A DNA stretch of 37,772 bases from Bacillota bacterium (lineage in GTDB: Bacteria > Bacillota > Clostridia > Acetivibrionales > Acetivibrionaceae): the NCBI GenBank assembly GCA_023421115.1, contig JAEZUI010000047.1:1-37772 (forward strand). Direction: 5' to 3'. Under the pieces are notes generated by a model that saw only the letters and a list, made by a program, of their open reading frames with translations, had not been told where the DNA came from and ran no database searches. Both the position numbers and the translations under genes were made by a program. This document shows positions 1 to 8,000 of the stretch, one piece after another (positions within the stretch are counted from its first letter, which is position 1; the number at the start of each line of letters is the position of its first letter).

Positions 1-440
1 CACCTACATCAACGCCAACTGCAACTTCGACAGATGCAATTATATATCAGGATTGTATTTTGGATTCAGCACTTACAGTGCAAACAGACTTTATGTTGAG
101 TGCTATGACAAAAACCTACGGAAGAAAAGGAAAAGACTTGAATGTACTAAGCAGCACAGCGATAGATAACATATTCAAAGCAGGAAGAAATTCTACAATA
201 AATAAGCAATATGACTTGTTGGGAAGAATAACGACTAGAAAGATAACAACAGGATCATATGCAGGAACAGGATATAATGCTAATTATGAGACAAGGTATT
301 CATATATTGACAAAACAGGAGGGGCATCAACTTATCTGTTAGAAAGCTTAACCAATAAAGATAAAACAATAACGTATACATATGATGCCGATGGCAACAT
401 AGAGTCAATAATCCAGCCAGTAAATGGAGTGAATATCTAG
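1..440 (+). pseudogene. RHS/YD-repeat protein, 3' remnant (5' end outside window)
   Basis: The reading frame is open from base 3 to the TAG at 438-440 and gives about 145 residues; its true start lies left of the window. It begins with a Thr/Pro-rich stretch (PTSTPTATST). YD-repeat signatures follow: YDLLGRITTRKI, TRYSYID and ITYTYDADGNIESI. These are typical of RHS-repeat proteins, large secreted or wall-associated proteins that often carry C-terminal toxins. In intact proteins the YTYDADGNI unit continues into more repeats and an RHS core. Here it stops within about 11 residues, so I infer a truncated or decayed copy. A short genuine protein cannot be excluded without the upstream sequence. 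Confidence 0.6.
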
Positions 441-473
441 CAGGATATAGGAGAAAATAAATAATAAATAATA

Positions 474-516
474 TTTACAATCGGAATTTAGAATGTTAAA
501 ATAAAAGAGCGATTGT
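474..516 (+). promoter_or_regulatory. Promoter and candidate operator of the abiE pair
   Basis: A sigma-A type promoter is visible: TTTACA at 474-479, a 17-nt spacer and TAAAAT at 497-502, upstream of the AbiEi start at 536. A perfect 7-bp inverted repeat, ACAATCG (477-483) and CGATTGT (510-516), overlaps the -35 and sits just past the -10. AbiEi antitoxins are known to repress their own promoter by binding inverted repeats, so this is the likely operator; that assignment is inference. Confidence 0.5.
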
Positions 517-535
517 TGAAAGAGAGGTGGTTTTG

Positions 536-1153
536 ATGACTGGCAGAAATAATTTGGATGAAGTATTAAAAATAATAACGGAGATTGGTGAAAGTACATC
601 AGGAATTATAACGACAAAGCAGATAGAGGATGCTGGAATATATAGAGGTATGATAAGAAAGTTTGTGGATGATGGAAAACTTATAAAGGAAGCAAAAGGA
701 TTATACTCATTAGCATCGGAATTCCCTGATGAGTATGTAATATTACAGAAAAGAAGTGCAAAAATGATTTTCTCTTATGGTACGGCATTGTATTTATGGG
801 GGATGTCGGATAGAGTTCCTCATATCATAACTGTAACTGTGCCTCAGGGATTTAATAGTGTTAGAATAAAAAAGGACAATGAAAAAGTAAAATTTCATTA
901 TGTTCAAAAGGATGTATGGGATATCGGTATTACAGAGGCCAATACAAGTCTGGGCAATAAGGTGTTGCTGTATGACAAAGAACGATGTATATGTGACTTG
1001 GTGATGTTAAAGAAAGAAGTAGACAAACAGTTGTATATACAAGCCATCAAAGAGTATTTTGGTGGAGGGTATAACACAAGGAAATTACTTAAATATGCGA
1101 AGTTGTTTCGGATAGAGGATAAGATTCGTGATTATATGGAAGTGTTAACTTAG
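536..1153 (+). CDS. abiEi: Type IV antitoxin, AbiEi family
   Basis: This 205-aa protein matches the AbiEi antitoxin family. The N-terminal winged helix-turn-helix covers TTKQIEDAGIYRGMIRKFV and ends in a short wing (LIKEAKGLYSL). The middle and C-terminal part holds the family patterns FSYGTALYLWGMSDRVPH and LLYDKERCICDLV. In this system the antitoxin counters the nucleotidyltransferase toxin without binding it and represses the operon. I chose ATG 536 because an AGAGGTGG ribosome site (523-530) lies 5 nt before it; an in-frame GTG at 527 is inside that site. The toxin gene follows after 11 nt, so they are co-transcribed. Confidence 0.85.
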   Translation: MTGRNNLDEVLKIITEIGESTSGIITTKQIEDAGIYRGMIRKFVDDGKLIKEAKGLYSLASEFPDEYVILQKRSAKMIFSYGTALYLWGMSDRVPHIITVTVPQGFNSVRIKKDNEKVKFHYVQKDVWDIGITEANTSLGNKVLLYDKERCICDLVMLKKEVDKQLYIQAIKEYFGGGYNTRKLLKYAKLFRIEDKIRDYMEVLT

Positions 1154-1164
1154 GAGGGAACGGT

Positions 1165-2004
1165 ATGAAGACACCAGAACAATTAAAAGGTGAAATTCGA
1201 AATATTGCAAAAAAGAATAATCTCTTACCGCAAGAGGTATTGCAGATGTTTTTATTTGAAAGGATATTGCAAAGATTATCGGTATCCAAGTATAAAGAAA
1301 ACTTTATTCTAAAAGGTGGACTTCTGATTTCATCCATGATAGGTATAACAGCGCGTACCACGATGGATATGGATACTACAGTCAGAGGTATTCCAATGGA
1401 AGAGGATACAATAGGAAATATTGTTAAGGAAATCGTGGCAATTGATGTTGGAGATGGGATACTATTTCTGTTTGTCAAAATGGAACCGATTAGAGAAGAT
1501 GACGCATATAAAAATTTTCGAGTACATTTGAAGGCAATCTATGGAAAAGTAAATAATCCTATGAAAATAGATATTACAACGGGGGACAAAATAACCCCGG
1601 CGGCTATAGAGTATTCTTATAAGATGATGTTTGGAGAAAAAAAAGTCCCAGTAATGGCATATACTCTGGAAACCATTCTTGCAGAGAAGTACGAAACTAT
1701 TATAAGGAGAAATATTGGAAGTACCAGAGCCAGAGATTTCTATGATCTGTATGTATTGTTTCGGAGTAGAAAGGATGAGGTTCACAAAGATATCTTAAAA
1801 CTTGCTGTAGAACATACGGCTACGAAAAGAGGTTCAGGAGGAGAACTGAAGGAGTACAAAGAAATCTGCGAAGAAATTCGAGACGAAGAGGCCTTGCAGG
1901 AACTTTGGAGCAATTATATAAAAGAAAATGCTTATGCAGCACATTTGAGATATGAAGATGTGGTGGATAATGTGTTGGCTGTGGGTGAGTTTATAGGAGA
2001 ATAG
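1165..2004 (+). CDS. abiEii: Type IV toxin, AbiEii/AbiGii nucleotidyltransferase
   Basis: This 279-aa protein matches the AbiEii toxin family (DUF1814-type nucleotidyltransferase) in length and motifs. The N-terminal core has FILKGGLLISS followed by TARTTMDMDTTVRG, the (R/T)-T-x-D-x-D signature of the active site. KIDITTGD supplies a further acidic residue, and LETILAEKYETI is the conserved helix after the core. Family members use nucleotides (GTP in the streptococcal case) to block growth, and many protect against phage by abortive infection. An AGGAGG site precedes ATG 1165. The catalytic residues look intact, so the pair should be functional. Confidence 0.87.
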   Translation: MKTPEQLKGEIRNIAKKNNLLPQEVLQMFLFERILQRLSVSKYKENFILKGGLLISSMIGITARTTMDMDTTVRGIPMEEDTIGNIVKEIVAIDVGDGILFLFVKMEPIREDDAYKNFRVHLKAIYGKVNNPMKIDITTGDKITPAAIEYSYKMMFGEKKVPVMAYTLETILAEKYETIIRRNIGSTRARDFYDLYVLFRSRKDEVHKDILKLAVEHTATKRGSGGELKEYKEICEEIRDEEALQELWSNYIKENAYAAHLRYEDVVDNVLAVGEFIGE

Positions 2005-2190
2005 AGAAAATAAAAAAGTATTTTTTCAAAAGTTTGTTTTTCAGAGTATATGAATTTGTAAAAACAGCGAACCTAATTAAAGTGAAAGCAAAAGGTACGA
2101 CCTTCATACAAATTACAAAATAGCCGCATCACTAATTTGAACCATCAACTCAAGAGTTTTAAGTCATGAGTGAATTGTATTTCTCAAAAT
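2005..2190. other. Convergent intergenic region, no gene seen
   Basis: This 186-bp stretch lies between the convergent ends of abiEii (+) and the HD-GYP gene (-). It is AT-rich with several A and T runs, but I see no convincing stem followed by a U tract for either gene. There is no ORF with a ribosome site. Confidence 0.5.
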
Positions 2191-3237
2191 TTATAGTACT
2201 TTGTCTATCAATACGTTTCTCTTAGCAGATAAGTCCACATCATAGGGGTTCGTCAAAGGCCTATTAACTCTATTATAGTACACCCTGACAATTGGTCGGT
2301 CACCTTGATTTCTGCGGACATTAACAACAACGCCAACCTCACCCGTAGAGAGACGTACCATGGAACCTAAAGGATATACGGCGAGACTGTTTGTGAAAAC
2401 TTGAACTATGTTGCCATCAAAGTAGTTATGCCGGCCATCTATAAGATATTCTATTGCTTTTGTGTGAGGATAACCCTCCTGATAAAGTAAGCGGTCATAA
2501 GTCTCGCAAACTGCTACAATTCTTGCCCCTACAGGAATATCCTGACCAGATAAATTATTAGGATATCCTTTTCCATCCCAATTTTCATGGTGATTGAGAA
2601 TTATTACTGCAACCTCTTCCGGAAGGCCGATTTCTTTTGCAAAATAATAACCGTAGGATGGGTGCTCACGCCACAGCGACTCCTGTTGACTGTTACGCTG
2701 GTCTACGTTAATAACCAGAGGCATTTCGCACAGTCCGATGTCGTGAAGAAGTGCTCCGGTACCAACTTGCTCAATAAATTCTTCCTTCATATTCATAGCT
2801 CCTGCAACAAGAAGAGAAAGAACACAGGTATTTACTGAATGTTTGAATAGGAAAGAATCATCTATAAGTTTCATTAAAACACAATATTGTACAATATTCC
2901 TGTTTTGAATAATATTTTTGGCAATTTTCCGGCATGTTTTAGATATGCTTACCATTTTGTCTGATGTATTTGCTTCAGGTATATCAGGAGCCATTCTTAC
3001 CAATTCGTCCTGAAGGAGTTTTCCAAGTTCTTTTGTCATAGTATCCACCGGATCAACAAATAAAGTATATTGATCGGTAATAGAAACTTGATAGATTTTG
3101 CGGGATTTTAGCGATTCAATTATTGCAGTTGTAAGTTTCGAACCGCTATTTAGCAAAGTTTTGCCTGTGTTTGGACATACTATCGGTTCTGCTGTTGTCA
3201 TGCCTTCAAGGAGGCTGTCAATTTTCATTCGAATCAT
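2191..3237 (-). CDS. HD-GYP domain protein (probable c-di-GMP phosphodiesterase)
   Basis: This 348-aa cytoplasmic protein has a small N-terminal domain (to about residue 55; AEPIVCPNTGKTLLNSGSKL) often found before clostridial HD-GYP domains. The HD-GYP domain spans about 130-285. Visible metal-site motifs are LLHDIG (H165, D166), H192 and HHENWDGKGYP (216-226). HD-GYP enzymes hydrolyse c-di-GMP to pGpG or GMP. One departure is CETYDRL (244-250), where the usual motif is D-x-(F/Y)-D, so a metal-ligand Asp appears replaced by Glu245. It lies 56 bp after the pilus-type ATPase gene on the same strand and has a GGGAG site before ATG 3237. It may act on pilus or secretion control; alternatively it is a c-di-GMP sensor with weak catalysis. 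Confidence 0.85.
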   Translation of the reverse strand: MIRMKIDSLLEGMTTAEPIVCPNTGKTLLNSGSKLTTAIIESLKSRKIYQVSITDQYTLFVDPVDTMTKELGKLLQDELVRMAPDIPEANTSDKMVSISKTCRKIAKNIIQNRNIVQYCVLMKLIDDSFLFKHSVNTCVLSLLVAGAMNMKEEFIEQVGTGALLHDIGLCEMPLVINVDQRNSQQESLWREHPSYGYYFAKEIGLPEEVAVIILNHHENWDGKGYPNNLSGQDIPVGARIVAVCETYDRLLYQEGYPHTKAIEYLIDGRHNYFDGNIVQVFTNSLAVYPLGSMVRLSTGEVGVVVNVRRNQGDRPIVRVYYNRVNRPLTNPYDVDLSAKRNVLIDKVL

Positions 3238-3293
3238 TCTGTCATCTCCCTGTATTTTTTATATTTATAAACCGGTTATTGGAAAAGTCATAA

Positions 3294-5009
3294 CTAATCA
3301 TTGGAGTAGGAAATCCTTATCATTTCTTCAATAGTTGTTTTTCCTTCTAAAACAAATTTTTTCGCATTTTCTTTAAGAGTCTTCATGCCATGATCGACAG
3401 AAATGCGTCGGAGCTCACCTTCGGTACAGTTTTTCGAAATGGCTTCCTTGTGTACAGAGGTCAATACCATTATTTCATATACACCTAATCTTCCTCTATA
3501 ACCTGAGCCACCACACATGGCACATCCTCTTCCTTTAAATAGATTTACATTATCGTTAGTGTCCATTCCTAAAATTTCAAGATTATCTTTGCTTGCAGGA
3601 TAGGAAGTTGAACAGTTAGGGCATATTTGCTTGATAAGTCTTTGCGATATTACTCCTACAACAGAAGAAGCAACAAGAAATGGTTGAATGCCCATATCTA
3701 TAAGTCTTATGATGGTACTAGGTGCATCATTGGTGTGAAGGGTACTCAAAACAAGGTGACCGGTAATAGCTGCTCTAACGGATATTTCTGCTGTTTCGCT
3801 ATCTCTTATTTCCCCAATCATGACTACATCAGGATCCAATCTCAAAATTGAGCGGAGACCAACTGCAAAGGTTAAGCCGGCCTTTACGTTTGCTTGTATG
3901 TGATTTACACCTTCAATGGTTGATTCGACAGGGTCTTCAATTGTTATAATTTTAATACTGGGTTTGTTAATTTCATTTAATGCACTGTATAAAGTTGTGG
4001 TTTTACCACTACCTGTAGGGCCTGTTACCAATATTATACCGTGAGGATTTAAGAGCATTTTGCTGAATTTTATTTTATCATCTTCGGAGAAGCCTAGTTT
4101 TTCCTTTGGCAATATAAAGGCGTTTTGGTCTGCTATTCTTATTACAATCTGCTCGCCGAATATAGTTGGAGAAACTGCGACTCTGAGGTCAACTTCTCTT
4201 CCATCAATTTGTAGTGTTATACGGCCGTCCTGAGGAATACGTTTTTCTGTTATATTTAAGCCGCTGATTATTTTTATTCTGGTGCTAAGGCCTGGAAGAA
4301 TTCCTATTTCCGCTCGCATAGCTTCATAAAGATGACCGTCCTTTCTGTATCTTACTCGTATATAGTCCTCGTAGGGTTCAATATGTATATCGCTTACTTT
4401 TTCTCTAACACCTTGTTCAATTATAGAATTTGCAAGCTTTACAACAGGAGAGTTGTTTATATTTTCACCGTCGGGGTCGGTAAAGCTGTTTAGGTCTTTA
4501 ACTTCTTTTGAGTTTTGGGCAGCTTTTTGTACAACCTGACCTTTCTTGAATTCCTCAACGGCATTCATTGCCTGCTGTGTTGTATAACAGCGGTCAATAG
4601 CGGACATTATATCACTATAAATGCTTATGACAGGTTGGATTTCCATACCTGAAAATAGTTTTATATCATCAATAGCTATTATATTTAAAGGGTCAGCCAT
4701 AGCAACTGTTAAAATCCCGTTTTTACTGGAAATAGGTATGGAGGCGTGCCTTCTTGCAAGGTGTTCAGGGATTTGTAGGTAAGCTGAGGGTTCTATATTA
4801 TATTTTTCAAGCTTAACGTGGGGGATACCGAGTTGAAATTCTAATACCTGAATAATATCGTCTTGAGAAACAAATTTTTCTTGTACAAGTATATCTCCGA
4901 GCTTCTTTCCTGTTTTTTTCTGTATTTCAAGAGCTGCTCTAAGATTTTCTTCTTTAAGAAGACCTACTTCTAGCAAAAGATCTCCTAGTAATTTTTTTTG
5001 GTTAGTCAT
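3294..5009 (-). CDS. pilB: GspE/PilB-type assembly ATPase with MshEN-like N-domain
   Basis: This 571-aa ATPase powers type IV pilus extension or type II secretion from the cytoplasmic face of the membrane. The N-terminal MshEN/T2SSE_N domain covers about 1-145 (LGDLLLEVG and LGDILVQEK repeats). The ATPase core has Walker A GPTGSGKTT (330-338), Walker B VVMIGEIRD (395-403) and the His box TGHLVLSTLHT. Two CxxC pairs (C463/C466, C496/C499) form the zinc element typical of PilB/GspE. I chose ATG 5009, after GGAAGGGGATG; a longer frame reaches back to 5069 but has no ribosome site. No other pilus genes are in the window, so pilus versus secretion is undecided. The first MshEN motif has Leu where the c-di-GMP-contacting Arg is usual. 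Confidence 0.88.
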   Translation of the reverse strand: MTNQKKLLGDLLLEVGLLKEENLRAALEIQKKTGKKLGDILVQEKFVSQDDIIQVLEFQLGIPHVKLEKYNIEPSAYLQIPEHLARRHASIPISSKNGILTVAMADPLNIIAIDDIKLFSGMEIQPVISIYSDIMSAIDRCYTTQQAMNAVEEFKKGQVVQKAAQNSKEVKDLNSFTDPDGENINNSPVVKLANSIIEQGVREKVSDIHIEPYEDYIRVRYRKDGHLYEAMRAEIGILPGLSTRIKIISGLNITEKRIPQDGRITLQIDGREVDLRVAVSPTIFGEQIVIRIADQNAFILPKEKLGFSEDDKIKFSKMLLNPHGIILVTGPTGSGKTTTLYSALNEINKPSIKIITIEDPVESTIEGVNHIQANVKAGLTFAVGLRSILRLDPDVVMIGEIRDSETAEISVRAAITGHLVLSTLHTNDAPSTIIRLIDMGIQPFLVASSVVGVISQRLIKQICPNCSTSYPASKDNLEILGMDTNDNVNLFKGRGCAMCGGSGYRGRLGVYEIMVLTSVHKEAISKNCTEGELRRISVDHGMKTLKENAKKFVLEGKTTIEEMIRISYSND

Positions 5010-5023
5010 ATACTCATCCCCTT

Positions 5024-5041
5024 CCGATATATATATATCGG
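5024..5041. repeat. Perfect palindrome before the pilB-type gene
   Basis: CCGATATATATATATCGG is an 18-bp perfect palindrome immediately upstream of the ribosome site of the reverse-strand ATPase gene. It could be an operator or an mRNA hairpin next to the ribosome site. No family assignment is possible from the sequence. Confidence 0.5.
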
Positions 5042-5086
5042 GTAAGTTATAATATTCTGTAATAGGCAATTTTTTTTGTTAAAGTA

Positions 5087-5125
5087 TTGACAAACAAAAA
5101 TAAACATCGTAATATTATAATATTA
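5087..5125 (+). promoter_or_regulatory. Promoter and candidate ArsR operator for the sulfur operon
   Basis: TTGACA (5087-5092) and TAATAT (5110-5115) are separated by 17 nt and point to the CoA-disulfide reductase gene. A perfect 16-bp palindrome, TAATATTATAATATTA (5110-5125), covers the -10. ArsR-family repressors commonly bind AT-rich palindromes over the -10, and an ArsR gene lies in the same operon. Palindrome and promoter are seen; the link to ArsR is inferred. Confidence 0.5.
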
Positions 5126-5169
5126 GAATGTAACAATTATTAGCGAATGCTTTCAAAGGAGGTAATGAC

Positions 5170-7635
5170 ATGAAGCTTAAAGTAGTTATTGTTGGAGGGG
5201 TAGCTGGTGGTGCTAGTGCTGCGGCACGTCTTAGAAGGGTGAATGAGGATGCTGAAATTATACTTTTTGAAAAAGGTGAATATATTTCCTTTGCCAATTG
5301 TGGACTTCCTTATTATATAGGTGAGGTCATACAGGAAAAGGATAAACTTGTTGTTCAAACACCGGAAGCGATGAAGAAAAGGTTTAATATAGATGTTAGG
5401 ATAAATAGTGAGGTCACAAAGTTATTCCCAGACAAGAAAGAGGTTGAAGTTTTTAACAGCAAAGATGGCACTACTTATACAGAAACTTATGATAAACTAA
5501 TCCTTTCGCCTGGAGCTGAACCTATTAGACCACCTCTTCCTGGAATTGATTCCGATAGAGTTTTTACCTTGAGAAATATTCCGGATACTTACAAAATTAA
5601 AGATTTTGTCGATTCTATGCAGCCAAAGAGAGCGGTTGTGGTAGGAGCAGGTTTTATAGGACTTGAAGTTGCTGAGAATCTTCATGCAAGAGGCGTTAAA
5701 GTGACTGTGGTTGAATTGGCAGAGCATGTTATTGGTCCTCTTGATTTAGATATGGCTGCGCTTGTACATCAACACATGAAATCAAAGGATGTGGAGTTTT
5801 ACCTCAAAGATGGTGTGAAATCCTTAAGGAATACAAAGGCATTTACAGTGGTAGAATTGACCAGTGGAAGGTCTCTTAAGGCGGATATGGTTATTATGGG
5901 AATAGGTGTAAGACCGGAATCAAGACTTGCAGTTGATGCAGGCCTTAAAATAGGAAAAACCGGGGGCATTTTAGTAGATGAAAATATGCTTACATCAAAT
6001 CCTGATATTTATGCCGTGGGAGATGTTGTTGAGGTGAAAGATTATATTAGCGGCAATCCTGCGTTGATACCTCTTGCGGGACCTGCAAACAAGCAGGGGA
6101 GGATAGCAGCTAATAATATTTGTGGAATAGTGGAAAAATATGAAGGAACTCAAGGAACTTCAATTGTTAAAGTGTTTGATATTACAGTGGCTATAACAGG
6201 GAATAATGAAAAAATACTAAAAAGAAATAATATAGAATATAAAAAGTCCTTTACCCATTCAGGATCTCATGCAGGATATTATCCCGGTGCAATCCCGATG
6301 GCAATCAAGCTTATATTTGACAATAAGAATGGCAAAATACTTGGTGCTCAAATAATCGGATATGAAGGTGTTGACAAGAGAATAGATGTTATAGCTACAG
6401 CGATCCGTGCGGGTATGACGGTTTATGACCTTGAAAAATTGGAGCTTGCTTATGCACCGCCCTATTCTTCGGCAAAGGACCCTGTAAATATTGCAGGATA
6501 TACAGCTGCAAATATACTTAAAGGGGACAGCGAAATATTCCATTGGGACGAAGTGAATTCTGTTGATCTTTCGAAGTCTTTGTTTCTTGATATAAGAGAT
6601 GAAATGGAGGTTAGTCTTGGGACTATAGAGGGTTCTGTTAATATACCTTTAGATGACCTGCGAAACCGTTTGGACGAACTGCCTAAGGATAAAGAACTGC
6701 TTGTTTTCTGTCAAGTAGGATTAAGAGGTTATGTTGCATATAGAATATTAAAGCAGAAAGGTTTCAAGGTGAGAAACTTAAGCGGGGGCTACAAGACTTA
6801 TCAGCTTGCAGTTCAAAAACAGTCAAATGAAGATATTTATGAATATGACAAGATAACAAAAAGTGATGAAATTAAAACAGTAGATTGTAACGGCAGTGAA
6901 TGCAAAGCTGATGCCGATATAAAAGTTGACGCTTGTGGATTACAATGTCCCGGACCTATAATGAAGGTAAGTGACAGTATTAAAGCTATGAACTACGGAG
7001 AAGTACTCCACATAAAAGCTACTGATCCTGGATTTCAGGAAGATGTCAAGTCGTGGTGCGAAAGTACAGGAAATAAACTCTTAGGTATGAATTTTGAAAA
7101 TTCCTCTTTTAGTGCCTATATCAGAAAAGAGAAGGGGCAGGATAAAAAGGAAAACTCACTAAGGAAAAACGATAAGACAATGGTTATATTCAGTAATGAT
7201 CTTGATAGAGCGATAGCATCTTTTATCATTGCAAATGGAGCCGTTTCAATGGGAAGGAATGTCACTATGTTCTTTACCTTCTGGGGATTGAACATTTTGA
7301 GGAAGAATGATAAAGTAAATGTAAAAAAAGATTTATTCGGTAAGATGTTTGGTTTTATGATGCCAAGAGGGTCTAAGAGACTTACCCTTTCTAAAATGAA
7401 TATGGGTGGCTTAGGAGCAAAGATGATAAGAAATATAATGAAAAACAAAAATGTAGCATCTTTAGAAGAGCTTATCAAATCGGCCGTATCAAATGGAGTA
7501 AATCTCGTTGCCTGTAATATGTCCATGGATGTCATGGGAATAAAGAAGGAAGAGCTTATTGACGGTGTAAAAATCGGAGGAGTTGCAACGTTTCTTGGTT
7601 CGGCAGAAGAATCGGATATGAGCTTATTTATTTAG
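5170..7635 (+). CDS. CoA-disulfide/polysulfide reductase with rhodanese, TusA and DsrE-like domains
   Basis: This 821-aa cytoplasmic protein fuses four sulfur-handling units. First is an FAD/NAD(P)H pyridine nucleotide-disulfide oxidoreductase (about 1-455): FAD-binding VIVGGVAGGASAAARLRR, the single active-site Cys44 in SFANCGLPYY as in CoA-disulfide reductases, a second dinucleotide fold at VVVGAGFIGLEVAENL, and the IYAVGD motif. Second is a rhodanese domain (about 468-560) with active-site loop CQVGLRG (C514). Third is a TusA-like domain with CGLQCPGP (C593), the sulfur-relay CPxP motif. Fourth is a DsrE/DsrF-like domain (about 670-821). It probably reduces CoA-polysulfide or persulfide sulfur and passes sulfane sulfur between the domains. 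AAAGGAGGT lies 6 nt before ATG 5170. An ArsR gene follows. Confidence 0.88.
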   Translation: MKLKVVIVGGVAGGASAAARLRRVNEDAEIILFEKGEYISFANCGLPYYIGEVIQEKDKLVVQTPEAMKKRFNIDVRINSEVTKLFPDKKEVEVFNSKDGTTYTETYDKLILSPGAEPIRPPLPGIDSDRVFTLRNIPDTYKIKDFVDSMQPKRAVVVGAGFIGLEVAENLHARGVKVTVVELAEHVIGPLDLDMAALVHQHMKSKDVEFYLKDGVKSLRNTKAFTVVELTSGRSLKADMVIMGIGVRPESRLAVDAGLKIGKTGGILVDENMLTSNPDIYAVGDVVEVKDYISGNPALIPLAGPANKQGRIAANNICGIVEKYEGTQGTSIVKVFDITVAITGNNEKILKRNNIEYKKSFTHSGSHAGYYPGAIPMAIKLIFDNKNGKILGAQIIGYEGVDKRIDVIATAIRAGMTVYDLEKLELAYAPPYSSAKDPVNIAGYTAANILKGDSEIFHWDEVNSVDLSKSLFLDIRDEMEVSLGTIEGSVNIPLDDLRNRLDELPKDKELLVFCQVGLRGYVAYRILKQKGFKVRNLSGGYKTYQLAVQKQSNEDIYEYDKITKSDEIKTVDCNGSECKADADIKVDACGLQCPGPIMKVSDSIKAMNYGEVLHIKATDPGFQEDVKSWCESTGNKLLGMNFENSSFSAYIRKEKGQDKKENSLRKNDKTMVIFSNDLDRAIASFIIANGAVSMGRNVTMFFTFWGLNILRKNDKVNVKKDLFGKMFGFMMPRGSKRLTLSKMNMGGLGAKMIRNIMKNKNVASLEELIKSAVSNGVNLVACNMSMDVMGIKKEELIDGVKIGGVATFLGSAEESDMSLFI

Positions 7636-7649
7636 AGGAGTTTTTTTAG

Positions 7650-7679
7650 AGATAACCAAATATAAACATTGGGTTATCT
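7650..7679 (+). other. Hairpin between reductase and ArsR genes
   Basis: AGATAACC (7650-7657) and GGTTATCT (7672-7679) form a perfect 8-bp stem with a 14-nt loop in the 73-bp gap after the reductase stop. The U tract after it is only two bases, so it is more likely a weak terminator, processing site or operator than a full terminator. Confidence 0.35.
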
Positions 7680-7708
7680 TTAAACACCTACAGAGGGGAA
7701 GTTTTAAC

Positions 7709-7984
7709 ATGAAAGATTTAAAGCTTTATGAACAAAGGGCAGAAAAGTTAAAGGCATTGGCACATCCCCAAAGGCTGTGTATTGTAAACGGACTTATGGA
7801 GAATAAGTGTAATGTGACTACAATACAGGAATGTTTGGGGCTCCCACAGTCTACTGTATCCCAGCATCTTGCCAAACTAAAAGCTGCAGGAATTATTGAG
7901 GGAAATAGAAGTGGCCTTGAGATTTGCTATAGTGTTGTGGATGAAGATATAAAAGAAATAGTAAAGATTTTGATTAAAGAATAA
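7709..7984 (+). CDS. ArsR/SmtB-family transcriptional repressor
   Basis: This 91-aa winged-helix protein has the ArsR pattern: LKALAHPQRLCIVNGL, then recognition helix LGLPQSTVSQHLAKLKAAGIIEGNRSG, then the wing (LEICYSV). Cysteines occur at 24, 34, 42 and 73. It lacks the ELCVCDL-type metal box of classical arsenic sensors, and the Cys pattern does not let me name a metal. Its place directly after the CoA-disulfide reductase suggests a repressor responding to reactive sulfur or thiols, comparable with BigR/SqrR-type ArsR proteins; this is inference. A GAGGGG site precedes ATG 7709. deoC follows after 16 nt, so the two are probably co-transcribed. Confidence 0.87.
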   Translation: MKDLKLYEQRAEKLKALAHPQRLCIVNGLMENKCNVTTIQECLGLPQSTVSQHLAKLKAAGIIEGNRSGLEICYSVVDEDIKEIVKILIKE

Positions 7985-8000
7985 AAGGAGAAGATACATT

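Noticed and set aside
5010..5069. 20-residue N-terminal extension of the PilB-type ATPase
   Set aside because: It has no ribosome site and would translate through the palindrome; ATG 5009 has a good site and begins the MshEN domain correctly.
7116..7535. Reverse-strand open frame of 139 codons inside the CoA-disulfide reductase
   Set aside because: The forward frame has clear domain motifs there; the reverse frame resembles nothing and lacks a start signal.
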